A DNA stretch of 64,000 bases from Hemileia vastatrix (taxonomy: Eukaryota; Basidiomycota; Pucciniomycetes; Pucciniales; Zaghouaniaceae): the NCBI GenBank assembly GCA_030280995.1, contig JASXTE010000015.1, positions 28,525,001 through 28,589,000 on the forward strand. The letters run 5' to 3'. A model generated the notes under the pieces. The model saw only the letters and a list, made by a program, of their open reading frames with translations. It did no database searches and had not been told where the DNA came from. The position numbers and the translations under genes were made by a program. The stretch's first letter is position 1. Each line of letters begins with the position of its first letter. Of the stretch, positions 36,682 to 51,686 are shown one piece after another.

Positions 36682-38348
36682 ACTCCTGCAACAAAGGAGT
36701 AGAAAATAAAAATTAAGTAAAAAAAATTAATACATATAAATATAAAAAAGAAAAACATTAATGTGGTTCCCACTGCACTATAAAACCGGGGGGGCTTGTA
36801 TGCAAATTTGAAGTGTCTACTGAGTCAGAAAAATTCAGTAGATTCTAGGAGTTGCATGCAAGTTCCCTCTGTTTTTTAATACAGTTTTTGAAATTAAATT
36901 TTACAAACATAAAAAAAGGAAAAAAAATTCATCACAAAAACCACATTGTAAAAAAGACTATTTGTACTAGGATTATGCTTCTAATCTATTGACTTTTGTT
37001 CAAATGAAAATGTGTTATTTAAAAAATATGATGAACTCTTAATCTTCCCAACAATCAACTAAGGATCTATTTTGAATATATAAATTTTCAACACAAACAA
37101 CAAAATCCTTATGATGTATTTGATTCTCAATGAAATATTTTAGTTTGATGATATACTTCCAAATTTCAATTATTCCATGTTCTCCTTGATGGAAATTTTT
37201 ATATCATATATTAGAGATTCCCAAATCATTCTTTTTCAATTTTGTCAACTGACATACTCTTCTTTCATAGGTATTGTTTGATAATTTCTTTGATTTATAA
37301 TGATTATAATCTCCATTTGCTTATTTACTGTAATTTTATATTGAATATTTTCACCATCTGGACTTTCAAAATCTGGAAAAGTCTTTTTTGTGATGTTTGG
37401 GCCTGTTTGATGATGTCTAATGAGGCATCTTTATATTGATTATTTGTTTTTTTTGTTTCCTGGACTGAATATTAAACTACTGGGTTTGTACCTACCACCA
37501 TTAGAAACTCCTGGCTTTTCTCTACATTTCATGTCTTGATGAAAATTTCAGTATTCTAAGTTTTAAGGGCTCTTTTGGTCATTTTTCATGCTTCACTATA
37601 ACCGATTTTTTTTTTGGATTTTGTATTTTGTGGGCTAGGATTAAGCATTAGTGTCATCTACTTAGTGCCATTTTGATAATCCTCATTTGGATCTATATTT
37701 TATGTTGTGATGGTTTTTTAGCTTATTTAAATGACAACTTGATAATTGAATATTAATTTTTACCCTAAAATGCATGATGCATAATACATATGAACTACCT
37801 ATCAAACATTAAAGCTATGTGAATACATATGATTGATGAAGTTTGATCATTTTTATGTGCATCATGAATATTCACTATGGTTTAAATACTATTTCAATGC
37901 AAAATGCATAAAGTAGCTAAATGCATCATACACATTTAATTTAAATCCATAATATTTCCTCATTTTGGAAGTCATCATATATATTCATATGAATTAAAAG
38001 AAGCAATATTGAATTTGATAGTAAAATTCATAATGCATAATGCATAATACATTTTGAATATGAATATTAAGTGCATACATATGCCTAATCAAGTTTGAAA
38101 TTTGGGTTTATGTGCATAATTTACAGGTGATGAATGATAAATATGATGTGTATATAAAAATGTTGGTTCTTATTGGTACCCACCCAAATAGTCAACTTGG
38201 TCAAGACACCATGACCAAGAAACAAAACACACAAGGACAGGCGTTCAAGCCACACAAAGGAAGACATTTCATAGAAAAACGCTGGCTTGTCTCCTAAAGA
38301 GATTGAACAAGAAGGCCAGTGGTTTACAAAACCACCTGTCACATTAAC
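36682..38348 (+). repeat. Unit 23 (1,667 bp), chimeric-looking
   Basis: Hairpin 36785-36872. The head has the unit-9 set (ATTTG, TAATCT, CTTTTG, CACAAAC). From about 37500 it changes to GAAACTCC, AGTGTCATC and no deletion. A private CCGATTTT precedes the second T-run. Confidence 0.95.
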
Positions 38349-40015
38349 ACTCCTGCAACAAAGGAGTAGAAAATAAAAATTAAGTAAAAAAAATTAATAC
38401 ATATAAATATAAAAAAGAAAAACATTAATGTGGTTCCCACTGCACTATAAAACAGGGGGGGCTTGTATGCAAATCTGAAGTGTCTACTGAATCAGAAAAA
38501 TTCAGTAGATTCTAGGAGTTGCATGCAAGTTCCCTCTGTTTTTTAATACAGTTTTTGAAATTAAATTTTACAAACATAAAAAAAGGAAAAAAAATTCATC
38601 ACAAAAACCACATTGTAAAAAAGACTATTTGTACTAGGATTATGCTTCTATTCTATTGACTTGTGTTCAAATGAAAATGTGTTATTTAAAAAATATGATG
38701 AACTCTTAATCTTCCCAACAATCAACTAAGGATCTATTTTGAATATATAAATTTTCAACACAAACAACAAAATCCTTATGATGTATTTGATTCTCAATGA
38801 AATATTTTAGTTTGATGATATACTTCCAAATTTCAATTATTCCATGTTCTCCTTGATGGAAATTTTTATATCATATATTAGAGATTCCCAAATCATTCTT
38901 TTTCAATTTTGTCAACTGACATACTCTTCTTTCATAGGTATTGTTTGATAATTTCTTTGATTTATAATGATTATAATCTCCATTTGCTTATTTACTGTAA
39001 TTTTATATTGAATATTTTCACCATCTGGACTTTCAAAATCTGGAAAAGTCTTTTTTGTGATGTTTGGGCCTGTTTGATGATGTCTAATGAGGCATCTTTA
39101 TATTGATTATTTGTTTTTTTTGTTTCCTGGACTGAATATTAAACTACTGGGTTTGTACCTACCACCATTAGAAACTCCTGGCTTTTCTCTACATTTCATG
39201 TCTTGATGAAAATTTCAGTATTCTAAGTTTTAAGGGCTCTTTTGGTCATTTTTCATGCTTCACTATAACCGTTTTTTTTTTTGGATTTTGTATTTTGTGG
39301 GCTAGGATTAAGCATTAGTGTCATCTACTTAGTGCCATTTTGATAATCCTCATTTGGATCTATATTTTATGTTGTGATGGTTTTTTAGCTTATTTAAATG
39401 ACAACTTGATAATTGAATATTAATTTTTACCCTAAAATGCATGATGCATAATACATATGAACTACCTATCAAACATTAAAGCTATGTGAATACATATGAT
39501 TGATGAAGGTTGATCATTTTTATGTGCATCATGAATATTCACTATGGTTTAAATACTATTTCAATGCAAAATGCATAAAGTAGCTAAATGCATCATACAC
39601 ATTTAATTTAAATCCATAATATTTCCTCATTTTGGAAGTCATCATATATATTCATATGAATTAAAAGAAGCAATATTGAATTTGATAGTAAAATTCATAA
39701 TGCATAATGCATAATACATTTTGAATATGAATATTAAGTGCATACATATGCCTAATCAAGTTTGAAATTTGGGTTTATGTGCATAATTTACAGGTGATGA
39801 ATGATAAATATGATGTGTATATAAAAATGTTGGTTCTTATTGGTACCCACCCAAATAGTCAACTTGGTCAAGACACCATGACCAAGAAACAAAACACACA
39901 AGGACAGGCGTTCAAGCCACACAAAGGAAGACATTTCATAGAAAAACGCTGGCTTGTCTCCTAAAGAGATTGAACAAGAAGGCCAGTGGTTTACAAAACC
40001 ACCTGTCACATTAAC
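38349..40015 (+). repeat. Unit 24 (1,667 bp)
   Basis: Hairpin 38452-38539. It is the last unit with the ACAG/GAATCAG hairpin, here combined with CACAAAC and GAAACTCC. Private GAAGGTTGATC near 39506. Confidence 0.95.
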
Positions 40016-41683
40016 ACTCCTGCAACAAAGGAGTAGAAAATAAAAATTAAGTAAAAAAAATTAATACATATAAATATAAAAAAGAAAAACATTAATGTGG
40101 TTCCCACTGCACTATAAAACCGGGGGGGCTTGTATGCAAATCTGAAGTGTCTACTGAGTCAGAAAAATTCAGTAGATTCTAGGAGTTGCATGCAAGTTCC
40201 CTCTGTTTTTTAATACAGTTTTTGAAATTAAATTTTACAAACATAAAAAAAGGAAAAAAAATTCATCACAAAAACCACATTGTAAAAAAGACTATTTGTA
40301 CTAGGATTATGCTTCTATTCTATTGACTTGTGTTCAAATGAAAATGTGTTATTTAAAAAATATGATGAACTCTTAATCTTCCCAACAATCAACTAAGGAT
40401 CTATTTTGAATATATAAATTTTCAACACAAACAACAAAATCCTTATGATGTATTTGATTCTCAATGAAATATTTTAGTTTGATGATATACTTCCAAATTT
40501 CAATTATTCCATGTTCTCCTTGATGGAAATTTTTATATCATATATTAGAGATTCCCAAATCATTCTTTTTCAATTTTGTCAACTGACATACTCTTCTTTC
40601 ATAGGTATTGTTTGATAATTTCTTTGATTTATAATGATTATAATCTCCATTTGCTTATTTACTGTAATTTTATATTGAATATTTTCACCATCTGGACTTT
40701 CAAAATCTGGAAAAGTCTTTTTTGTGATGTTTGGGCCTGTTTGATGATGTCTAATGAGGCATCTTTATATTGATTATTTGTTTTTTTTGTTTCCTGGACT
40801 GAATATTAAACTACTGGGTTTGTACCTACTACCATTAGAAAGTCCTGGCTTTTCTCTACATTTCATGTCTTGATGAAAATTTCAGTATTCTAAGTTTTAA
40901 GGGCTCTTTTGGTCATTTTTCATGCTTCACTATAACCGTTTTTTTTTTTTGGATTTTGTATTTTGTGGGCTAGGATTAAGCATTAGTATCATCTACTTAG
41001 TGCCATTTTGATAATCCTCATTTGGATCTATATTTTATGTTGTGATGGTTTTTTAGCTTATTTAAATGACAACTTGATAATTGAATATTAATTTTTACCC
41101 TAAAATGCATGATGCATAATACATATGAACTACCTATCAAACATTAAAGCTATGTGAATACATATGATTGATGAAGTTTGATCATTTTTATGTGCATCAT
41201 GAATATTCACTATGGTTTAAATACTATTTCAATGCAAAATGCATAAAGTAGCTAAATGCATCATACACATTTAATTTAAATCCATAATATTTCCTCATTT
41301 TGGAAGTCATCATATATATTCATATGAATTAAAAGAAGCAATATTGAATTTGATAGTAAAATTCATAATGCATAATGCATAATACATTTTGAATATGAAT
41401 ATTAAGTGCATACATATGCCTAATCAAGTTTGAAATTTGGGTTTATGTGCATAATTTACAGGTGATGAATGATAAATATGATGTGTATATAAAAATGTTG
41501 GTTCTTATTGGTACCCACCCAAATAGTCAACTTGGTCAAGACACCATGACCAAGAAACAAAACACACAAGGACAGGCGTTCAAGCCACACAAAGGAAGAT
41601 ATTTCATAGAAAAACGCTGGCTTGTCTCCTAAAGAGATTGAACAAGAAGGCCAGTGGTTTACAAAACCACCTGTCACATTAAC
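40016..41683 (+). repeat. Unit 25 (1,668 bp)
   Basis: Hairpin 40119-40206. CACAAAC, GAAAGTCC, AGTATCATC and AGATATTTC recall unit 13, twelve units earlier. Private CCTACTACC near 40826. Confidence 0.95.
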
Positions 41684-43351
41684 ACTCCTGCAACAAAGGA
41701 GTAGAAAATAAAAATTAAGTAAAAAAAATTAATACATATAAATATAAAAAAGAAAAACATTAATGTGGTTCCCACTGCACTATAAAACCGGGGGGGCTTG
41801 TATGCAAATCTGAAGTGTCTACTGAGTCAGAAAAATTCAGTAGATTCTAGGAGTTGCATGCAAGTTCCCTCTGTTTTTTAATACAGTTTTTGAAATTAAA
41901 TTTTACAAACATAAAAAAAGGAAAAAAAATTCATCACAAAAACCACATTGTAAAAAAGACTATTTGTACTAGGATTATGCTTCTATTCTATTGACTTGTG
42001 TTCAAATGAAAATGTGTTATTTAAAAAATATGATGAACTCTTAATCTTCCCAACAATCAACTAAGGATCTATTTTGAATATATAAATTTTCAACAAAAAC
42101 AACAAAATCCTTATGATGTATTTGATTCTCAATGAAATATTTTAGTTTGATGATATACTTCCAAATTTCAATTATTCCATGTTCTCCTTGATGGAAATTT
42201 TTATATCATATATTAGAGATTCCCAAATCATTCTTTTTCAATTTTGTCAACTGACATACTCTTCTTTCATAGGTATTGTTTGATAATTTCTTTGATTTAT
42301 AATGATTATAATCTCCATTTGCTTATTTACTGTAATTTTATATTGAATATTTTCACCATCTGGACTTTCAAAATCTGGAAAAGTCTTTTTTGTGATGTTT
42401 GGGCCTGTTTGATGATGTCTAATGAGGCATCTTTATATTGATTATTTGTTTTTTTTGTTTCCTGGACTGAATATTAAACTACTGGGTTTGTACCTACCAC
42501 CATTAGATACTCCTGGCTTTTCTCTACATTTCATGTCTTGATGAAAATTTCAGTATTCTAAGTTTTAAGGGCTCTTTTGGTCATTTTTCATGCTTCACTA
42601 TAACCGTTTTTTTTTTTTGGATTTTGTATTTTGTGGGCTAGGATTAAGCATTAGTGTCATCTACTTAGTGCCATTTTGATAATCCTCATTTGGATCTATA
42701 TTTTATGTTGTGATGGTTTTTTAGCTTATTTAAATGACAACTTGATAATTGAATATTAATTTTTACCCTAAAATGCATGATGCATAATACATATGAACTA
42801 CCTATCAAACATTAAAGCTATGTGAATACATATGATTGATGAAGTTTGATCATTTTTATGTGCATCATGAATATTCACTATGGTTTAAATACTATTTCAA
42901 TGCAAAATGCATAAAGTAGCTAAATGCATCATACACATTTAATTTAAATCCATAATATTTCCTCATTTTGGAAGTCATCATATATATTCATATGAATTAA
43001 AAGAAGCAATATTGAATTTGATAGTAAAATTCATAATGCATAATGCATAATACATTTTGAATATGAATATTAAGTGCATACATATGCCTAATCAAGTTTG
43101 AAATTTGGGTTTATGTGCATAATTTACAGGTGATGAATGATAAATATGATGTGTATATAAAAATGTTGGTTCTTATTGGTACCCACCCAAATAGTCAACT
43201 TGGTCAAGACACCATGACCAAGAAACAAAACACACAAGGACAGGCGTTCAAGCCACACAAAGGAAGACATTTCATAGAAAAACGCTGGCTTGTCTCCTAA
43301 AGAGATTGAACAAGAAGGCCAGTGGTTTACAAAACCACCTGTCACATTAAC
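41684..43351 (+). repeat. Unit 26 (1,668 bp), type B
   Basis: Hairpin 41787-41874. Type B here means CAAAAAC linked with GATACTCC. It has AGTGTCATC and AGACATTTC. It follows unit 25 as unit 14, with the same head type, follows unit 13. Confidence 0.95.
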
Positions 43352-45018
43352 ACTCCTGCAACAAAGGAGTAGAAAATAAAAATTAAGTAAAAAAAATTAA
43401 TACATATAAATATAAAAAAGAAAAACATTAATGTGGTTCCCACTGCACTATAAAACCGGGGGGGCTTGTATGCAAATCTGAAGTGTCTACTGAGTCAGAA
43501 AAATTCAGTAGATTCTAGGAGTTGCATGCAAGTTCCCTCTGTTTTTTAATACAGTTTTTGAAATTAAATTTTACAAACATAAAAAAAGGAAAAAAAATTC
43601 ATCACAAAAACCACATTGTAAAAAAGACTATTTGTACTAGGATTATGCTTCTATTCTATTGACTTGTGTTCAAATGAAAATGTGTTATTTAAAAAATATG
43701 ATGAACTCTTAATCTTCCCAACAATCAACTAAGGATCTATTTTGAATATATAAATTTTCAACACAAACAACAAAATCCTTATGATGTATTTGATTCTCAA
43801 TGAAATATTTTAGTTTGATGATATACTTCCAAATTTCAATTATTCCATGTTCTCCTTGATGGAAATTTTTATATCATATATTAGAGATTCCCAAATCATT
43901 CTTTTTCAATTTTGTCAACTGACATACTCTTCTTTCATAGGTATTGTTTGATAATTTCTTTGATTTATAATGATTATAATCTCCATTTGCTTATTTACTG
44001 TAATTTTATATTGAATATTTTCACCATCTGGACTTTCAAAATCTGGAAAAGTCTTTTTTGTGATGTTTGGGCCTGTTTGATGATGTCTAATGAGGCATCT
44101 TTATATTGATTATTTGTTTTTTTTGTTTCCTGGACTGAATATTAAACTACTGGGTTTGTACCTACCACCATTAGAAACTCCTGGCTTTTCTCTACATTTC
44201 ATGTCTTGATGAAAATTTCAGTATTCTAAGTTTTAAGGGCTCTTTTGGTCATTTTTCATGCTTCACTATAACCGTTTTTTTTTTTGGATTTTGTATTTTG
44301 TGGGCTAGGATTAAGCATTAGTGTCATCTACTTAGTGCCATTTTGATAATCCTCATTTGGATCTATATTTTATGTTGTGATGGTTTTTTAGCTTATTTAA
44401 ATGACAACTTGATAATTGAATATTAATTTTTACCCTAAAATGCATGATGCATAATACATATGAACTACCTATCAAACATTAAAGCTATGTGAATACATAT
44501 GATTGATGAAGTTTGATCATTTTTATGTGCATCATGAATATTCACTATGGTTTAAATACTATTTCAATGCAAAATGCATAAAGTAGCTAAATGCATCATA
44601 CACATTTAATTTAAATCCATAATATTTCCTCATTTTGGAAGTCATCATATATATTCATATGAATTAAAAGAAGCAATATTGAATTTGATAGTAAAATTCA
44701 TAATGCATAATGCATAATACATTTTGAATATGAATATTAAGTGCATACATATGCCTAATCAAGTTTGAAATTTGGGTTTATGTGCATAATTTACAGGTGA
44801 TGAATGATAAATATGATGTGTATATAAAAATGTTGGTTCTTATTGGTACCCACCCAAATAGTCAACTTGGTCAAGACACCATGACCAAGAAACAAAACAC
44901 ACAAGGACAGGCGTTCAAGCCACACAAAGGAAGACATTTCATAGAAAAACGCTGGCTTGTCTCCTAAAGAGATTGAACAAGAAGGCCAGTGGTTTACAAA
45001 ACCACCTGTCACATTAAC
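43352..45018 (+). repeat. Unit 27 (1,667 bp), type A
   Basis: Hairpin 43455-43542. Type A here means CACAAAC linked with GAAACTCC. First of five consecutive type-A units of equal length. Confidence 0.95.
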
Positions 45019-46685
45019 ACTCCTGCAACAAAGGAGTAGAAAATAAAAATTAAGTAAAAAAAATTAATACATATAAATATAAAAAAGAAAAACATTAATG
45101 TGGTTCCCACTGCACTATAAAACCGGGGGGGCTTGTATGCAAATCTGAAGTGTCTACTGAGTCAGAAAAATTCAGTAGATTCTAGGAGTTGCATGCAAGT
45201 TCCCTCTGTTTTTTAATACAGTTTTTGAAATTAAATTTTACAAACATAAAAAAAGGAAAAAAAATTCATCACAAAAACCACATTGTAAAAAAGACTATTT
45301 GTACTAGGATTATGCTTCTATTCTATTGACTTGTGTTCAAATGAAAATGTGTTATTTAAAAAATATGATGAACTCTTAATCTTCCCAACAATCAACTAAG
45401 GATCTATTTTGAATATATAAATTTTCAACACAAACAACAAAATCCTTATGATGTATTTGATTCTCAATGAAATATTTTAGTTTGATGATATACTTCCAAA
45501 TTTCAATTATTCCATGTTCTCCTTGATGGAAATTTTTATATCATATATTAGAGATTCCCAAATCATTCTTTTTCAATTTTGTCAACTGACATACTCTTCT
45601 TTCATAGGTATTGTTTGATAATTTCTTTGATTTATAATGATTATAATCTCCATTTGCTTATTTACTGTAATTTTATATTGAATATTTTCACCATCTGGAC
45701 TTTCAAAATCTGGAAAAGTCTTTTTTGTGATGTTTGGGCCTGTTTGATGATGTCTAATGAGGCATCTTTATATTGATTATTTGTTTTTTTTGTTTCCTGG
45801 ACTGAATATTAAACTACTGGGTTTGTACCTACCACCATTAGAAACTCCTGGCTTTTCTCTACATTTCATGTCTTGATGAAAATTTCAGTATTCTAAGTTT
45901 TAAGGGCTCTTTTGGTCATTTTTCATGCTTCACTATAACCGTTTTTTTTTTTGGATTTTGTATTTTGTGGGCTAGGATTAAGCATTAGTGTCATCTACTT
46001 AGTGCCATTTTGATAATCCTCATTTGGATCTATATTTTATGTTGTGATGGTTTTTTAGCTTATTTAAATGACAACTTGATAATTGAATATTAATTTTTAC
46101 CCTAAAATGCATGATGCATAATACATATGAACTACCTATCAAACATTAAAGCTATGTGAATACATATGATTGATGAAGTTTGATCATTTTTATGTGCATC
46201 ATGAATATTCACTATGGTTTAAATACTATTTCAATGCAAAATGCATAAAGTAGCTAAATGCATCATACACATTTAATTTAAATCCATAATATTTCCTCAT
46301 TTTGGAAGTCATCATATATATTCATATGAATTAAAAGAAGCAATATTGAATTTGATAGTAAAATTCATAATGCATAATGCATAATACATTTTGAATATGA
46401 ATATTAAGTGCATACATATGCCTAATCAAGTTTGAAATTTGGGTTTATGTGCATAATTTACAGGTGATGAATGATAAATATGATGTGTATATAAAAATGT
46501 TGGTTCTTATTGGTACCCACCCAAATAGTCAACTTGGTCAAGACACCATGACCAAGAAACAAAACACACAAGGACAGGCGTTCAAGCCACACAAAGGAAG
46601 ACATTTCATAGAAAAACGCTGGCTTGTCTCCTAAAGAGATTGAACAAGAAGGCCAGTGGTTTACAAAACCACCTGTCACATTAAC
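45019..46685 (+). repeat. Unit 28 (1,667 bp), type A
   Basis: Hairpin 45122-45209. Type A; I saw no marker difference from unit 27. Confidence 0.95.
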
Positions 46686-48352
46686 ACTCCTGCAACAAAG
46701 GAGTAGAAAATAAAAATTAAGTAAAAAAAATTAATACATATAAATATAAAAAAGAAAAACATTAATGTGGTTCCCACTGCACTATAAAACCGGGGGGGCT
46801 TGTATGCAAATCTGAAGTGTCTACTGAGTCAGAAAAATTCAGTAGATTCTAGGAGTTGCATGCAAGTTCCCTCTGTTTTTTAATACAGTTTTTGAAATTA
46901 AATTTTACAAACATAAAAAAAGGAAAAAAAATTCATCACAAAAACCACATTGTAAAAAAGACTATTTGTACTAGGATTATGCTTCTATTCTATTGACTTG
47001 TGTTCAAATGAAAATGTGTTATTTAAAAAATATGATGAACTCTTAATCTTCCCAACAATCAACTAAGGATCTATTTTGAATATATAAATTTTCAACACAA
47101 ACAACAAAATCCTTATGATGTATTTGATTCTCAATGAAATATTTTAGTTTGATGATATACTTCCAAATTTCAATTATTCCATGTTCTCCTTGATGGAAAT
47201 TTTTATATCATATATTAGAGATTCCCAAATCATTCTTTTTCAATTTTGTCAACTGACATACTCTTCTTTCATAGGTATTGTTTGATAATTTCTTTGATTT
47301 ATAATGATTATAATCTCCATTTGCTTATTTACTGTAATTTTATATTGAATATTTTCACCATCTGGACTTTCAAAATCTGGAAAAGTCTTTTTTGTGATGT
47401 TTGGGCCTGTTTGATGATGTCTAATGAGGCATCTTTATATTGATTATTTGTTTTTTTTGTTTCCTGGACTGAATATTAAACTACTGGGTTTGTACCTACC
47501 ACCATTAGAAACTCCTGGCTTTTCTCTACATTTCATGTCTTGATGAAAATTTCAGTATTCTAAGTTTTAAGGGCTCTTTTGGTCATTTTTCATGCTTCAC
47601 TATAACCGTTTTTTTTTTTGGATTTTGTATTTTGTGGGCTAGGATTAAGCATTAGTGTCATCTACTTAGTGCCATTTTGATAATCCTCATTTGGATCTAT
47701 ATTTTATGTTGTGATGGTTTTTTAGCTTATTTAAATGACAACTTGATAATTGAATATTAATTTTTACCCTAAAATGCATGATGCATAATACATATGAACT
47801 ACCTATCAAACATTAAAGCTATGTGAATACATATGATTGATGAAGTTTGATCATTTTTATGTGCATCATGAATATTCACTATGGTTTAAATACTATTTCA
47901 ATGCAAAATGCATAAAGTAGCTAAATGCATCATACACATTTAATTTAAATCCATAATATTTCCTCATTTTGGAAGTCATCATATATATTCATATGAATTA
48001 AAAGAAGCAATATTGAATTTGATAGTAAAATTCATAATGCATAATGCATAATACATTTTGAATATGAATATTAAGTGCATACATATGCCTAATCAAGTTT
48101 GAAATTTGGGTTTATGTGCATAATTTACAGGTGATGAATGATAAATATGATGTGTATATAAAAATGTTGGTTCTTATTGGTACCCACCCAAATAGTCAAC
48201 TTGGTCAAGACACCATGACCAAGAAACAAAACACACAAGGACAGGCGTTCAAGCCACACAAAGGAAGACATTTCATAGAAAAACGCTGGCTTGTCTCCTA
48301 AAGAGATTGAACAAGAAGGCCAGTGGTTTACAAAACCACCTGTCACATTAAC
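46686..48352 (+). repeat. Unit 29 (1,667 bp), type A
   Basis: Hairpin 46789-46876. Type A, in the middle of the homogenised block. Confidence 0.95.
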
Positions 48353-50019
48353 ACTCCTGCAACAAAGGAGTAGAAAATAAAAATTAAGTAAAAAAAATTA
48401 ATACATATAAATATAAAAAAGAAAAACATTAATGTGGTTCCCACTGCACTATAAAACCGGGGGGGCTTGTATGCAAATCTGAAGTGTCTACTGAGTCAGA
48501 AAAATTCAGTAGATTCTAGGAGTTGCATGCAAGTTCCCTCTGTTTTTTAATACAGTTTTTGAAATTAAATTTTACAAACATAAAAAAAGGAAAAAAAATT
48601 CATCACAAAAACCACATTGTAAAAAAGACTATTTGTACTAGGATTATGCTTCTATTCTATTGACTTGTGTTCAAATGAAAATGTGTTATTTAAAAAATAT
48701 GATGAACTCTTAATCTTCCCAACAATCAACTAAGGATCTATTTTGAATATATAAATTTTCAACACAAACAACAAAATCCTTATGATGTATTTGATTCTCA
48801 ATGAAATATTTTAGTTTGATGATATACTTCCAAATTTCAATTATTCCATGTTCTCCTTGATGGAAATTTTTATATCATATATTAGAGATTCCCAAATCAT
48901 TCTTTTTCAATTTTGTCAACTGACATACTCTTCTTTCATAGGTATTGTTTGATAATTTCTTTGATTTATAATGATTATAATCTCCATTTGCTTATTTACT
49001 GTAATTTTATATTGAATATTTTCACCATCTGGACTTTCAAAATCTGGAAAAGTCTTTTTTGTGATGTTTGGGCCTGTTTGATGATGTCTAATGAGGCATC
49101 TTTATATTGATTATTTGTTTTTTTTGTTTCCTGGACTGAATATTAAACTACTGGGTTTGTACCTACCACCATTAGAAACTCCTGGCTTTTCTCTACATTT
49201 CATGTCTTGATGAAAATTTCAGTATTCTAAGTTTTAAGGGCTCTTTTGGTCATTTTTCATGCTTCACTATAACCGTTTTTTTTTTTGGATTTTGTATTTT
49301 GTGGGCTAGGATTAAGCATTAGTGTCATCTACTTAGTGCCATTTTGATAATCCTCATTTGGATCTATATTTTATGTTGTGATGGTTTTTTAGCTTATTTA
49401 AATGACAACTTGATAATTGAATATTAATTTTTACCCTAAAATGCATGATGCATAATACATATGAACTACCTATCAAACATTAAAGCTATGTGAATACATA
49501 TGATTGATGAAGTTTGATCATTTTTATGTGCATCATGAATATTCACTATGGTTTAAATACTATTTCAATGCAAAATGCATAAAGTAGCTAAATGCATCAT
49601 ACACATTTAATTTAAATCCATAATATTTCCTCATTTTGGAAGTCATCATATATATTCATATGAATTAAAAGAAGCAATATTGAATTTGATAGTAAAATTC
49701 ATAATGCATAATGCATAATACATTTTGAATATGAATATTAAGTGCATACATATGCCTAATCAAGTTTGAAATTTGGGTTTATGTGCATAATTTACAGGTG
49801 ATGAATGATAAATATGATGTGTATATAAAAATGTTGGTTCTTATTGGTACCCACCCAAATAGTCAACTTGGTCAAGACACCATGACCAAGAAACAAAACA
49901 CACAAGGACAGGCGTTCAAGCCACACAAAGGAAGACATTTCATAGAAAAACGCTGGCTTGTCTCCTAAAGAGATTGAACAAGAAGGCCAGTGGTTTACAA
50001 AACCACCTGTCACATTAAC
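48353..50019 (+). repeat. Unit 30 (1,667 bp), type A
   Basis: Hairpin 48456-48543. Type A, no private change noticed. Confidence 0.95.
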
Positions 50020-51686
50020 ACTCCTGCAACAAAGGAGTAGAAAATAAAAATTAAGTAAAAAAAATTAATACATATAAATATAAAAAAGAAAAACATTAAT
50101 GTGGTTCCCACTGCACTATAAAACCGGGGGGGCTTGTATGCAAATCTGAAGTGTCTACTGAGTCAGAAAAATTCAGTAGATTCTAGGAGTTGCATGCAAG
50201 TTCCCTCTGTTTTTTAATACAGTTTTTGAAATTAAATTTTACAAACATAAAAAAAGGAAAAAAAATTCATCACAAAAACCACATTGTAAAAAAGACTATT
50301 TGTACTAGGATTATGCTTCTATTCTATTGACTTGTGTTCAAATGAAAATGTGTTATTTAAAAAATATGATGAACTCTTAATCTTCCCAACAATCAACTAA
50401 GGATCTATTTTGAATATATAAATTTTCAACACAAACAACAAAATCCTTATGATGTATTTGATTCTCAATGAAATATTTTAGTTTGATGATATACTTCCAA
50501 ATTTCAATTATTCCATGTTCTCCTTGATGGAAATTTTTATATCATATATTAGAGATTCCCAAATCATTCTTTTTCAATTTTGTCAACTGACATACTCTTC
50601 TTTCATAGGTATTGTTTGATAATTTCTTTGATTTATAATGATTATAATCTCCATTTGCTTATTTACTGTAATTTTATATTGAATATTTTCACCATCTGGA
50701 CTTTCAAAATCTGGAAAAGTCTTTTTTGTGATGTTTGGGCCTGTTTGATGATGTCTAATGAGGCATCTTTATATTGATTATTTGTTTTTTTTGTTTCCTG
50801 GACTGAATATTAAACTACTGGGTTTGTACCTACCACCATTAGAAACTCCTGGCTTTTCTCTACATTTCATGTCTTGATGAAAATTTCAGTATTCTAAGTT
50901 TTAAGGGCTCTTTTGGTCATTTTTCATGCTTCACTATAACCGTTTTTTTTTTTGGATTTTGTATTTTGTGGGCTAGGATTAAGCATTAGTGTCATCTACT
51001 TAGTGCCATTTTGATAATCCTCATTTGGATCTATATTTTATGTTGTGATGGTTTTTTAGCTTATTTAAATGACAACTTGATAATTGAATATTAATTTTTA
51101 CCCTAAAATGCATGATGCATAATACATATGAACTACCTATCAAACATTAAAGCTATGTGAATACATATGATTGATGAAGTTTGATCATTTTTATGTGCAT
51201 CATGAATATTCACTATGGTTTAAATACTATTTCAATGCAAAATGCATAAAGTAGCTAAATGCATCATACACATTTAATTTAAATCCATAATATTTCCTCA
51301 TTTTGGAAGTCATCATATATATTCATATGAATTAAAAGAAGCAATATTGAATTTGATAGTAAAATTCATAATGCATAATGCATAATACATTTTGAATATG
51401 AATATTAAGTGCATACATATGCCTAATCAAGTTTGAAATTTGGGTTTATGTGCATAATTTACAGGTGATGAATGATAAATATGATGTGTATATAAAAATG
51501 TTGGTTCTTATTGGTACCCACCCAAATAGTCAACTTGGTCAAGACACCATGACCAAGAAACAAAACACACAAGGACAGGCGTTCAAGCCACACAAAGGAA
51601 GACATTTCATAGAAAAACGCTGGCTTGTCTCCTAAAGAGATTGAACAAGAAGGCCAGTGGTTTACAAAACCACCTGTCACATTAAC
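50020..51686 (+). repeat. Unit 31 (1,667 bp), type A
   Basis: Hairpin 50123-50210. Last of the five consecutive type-A units. Confidence 0.95.
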
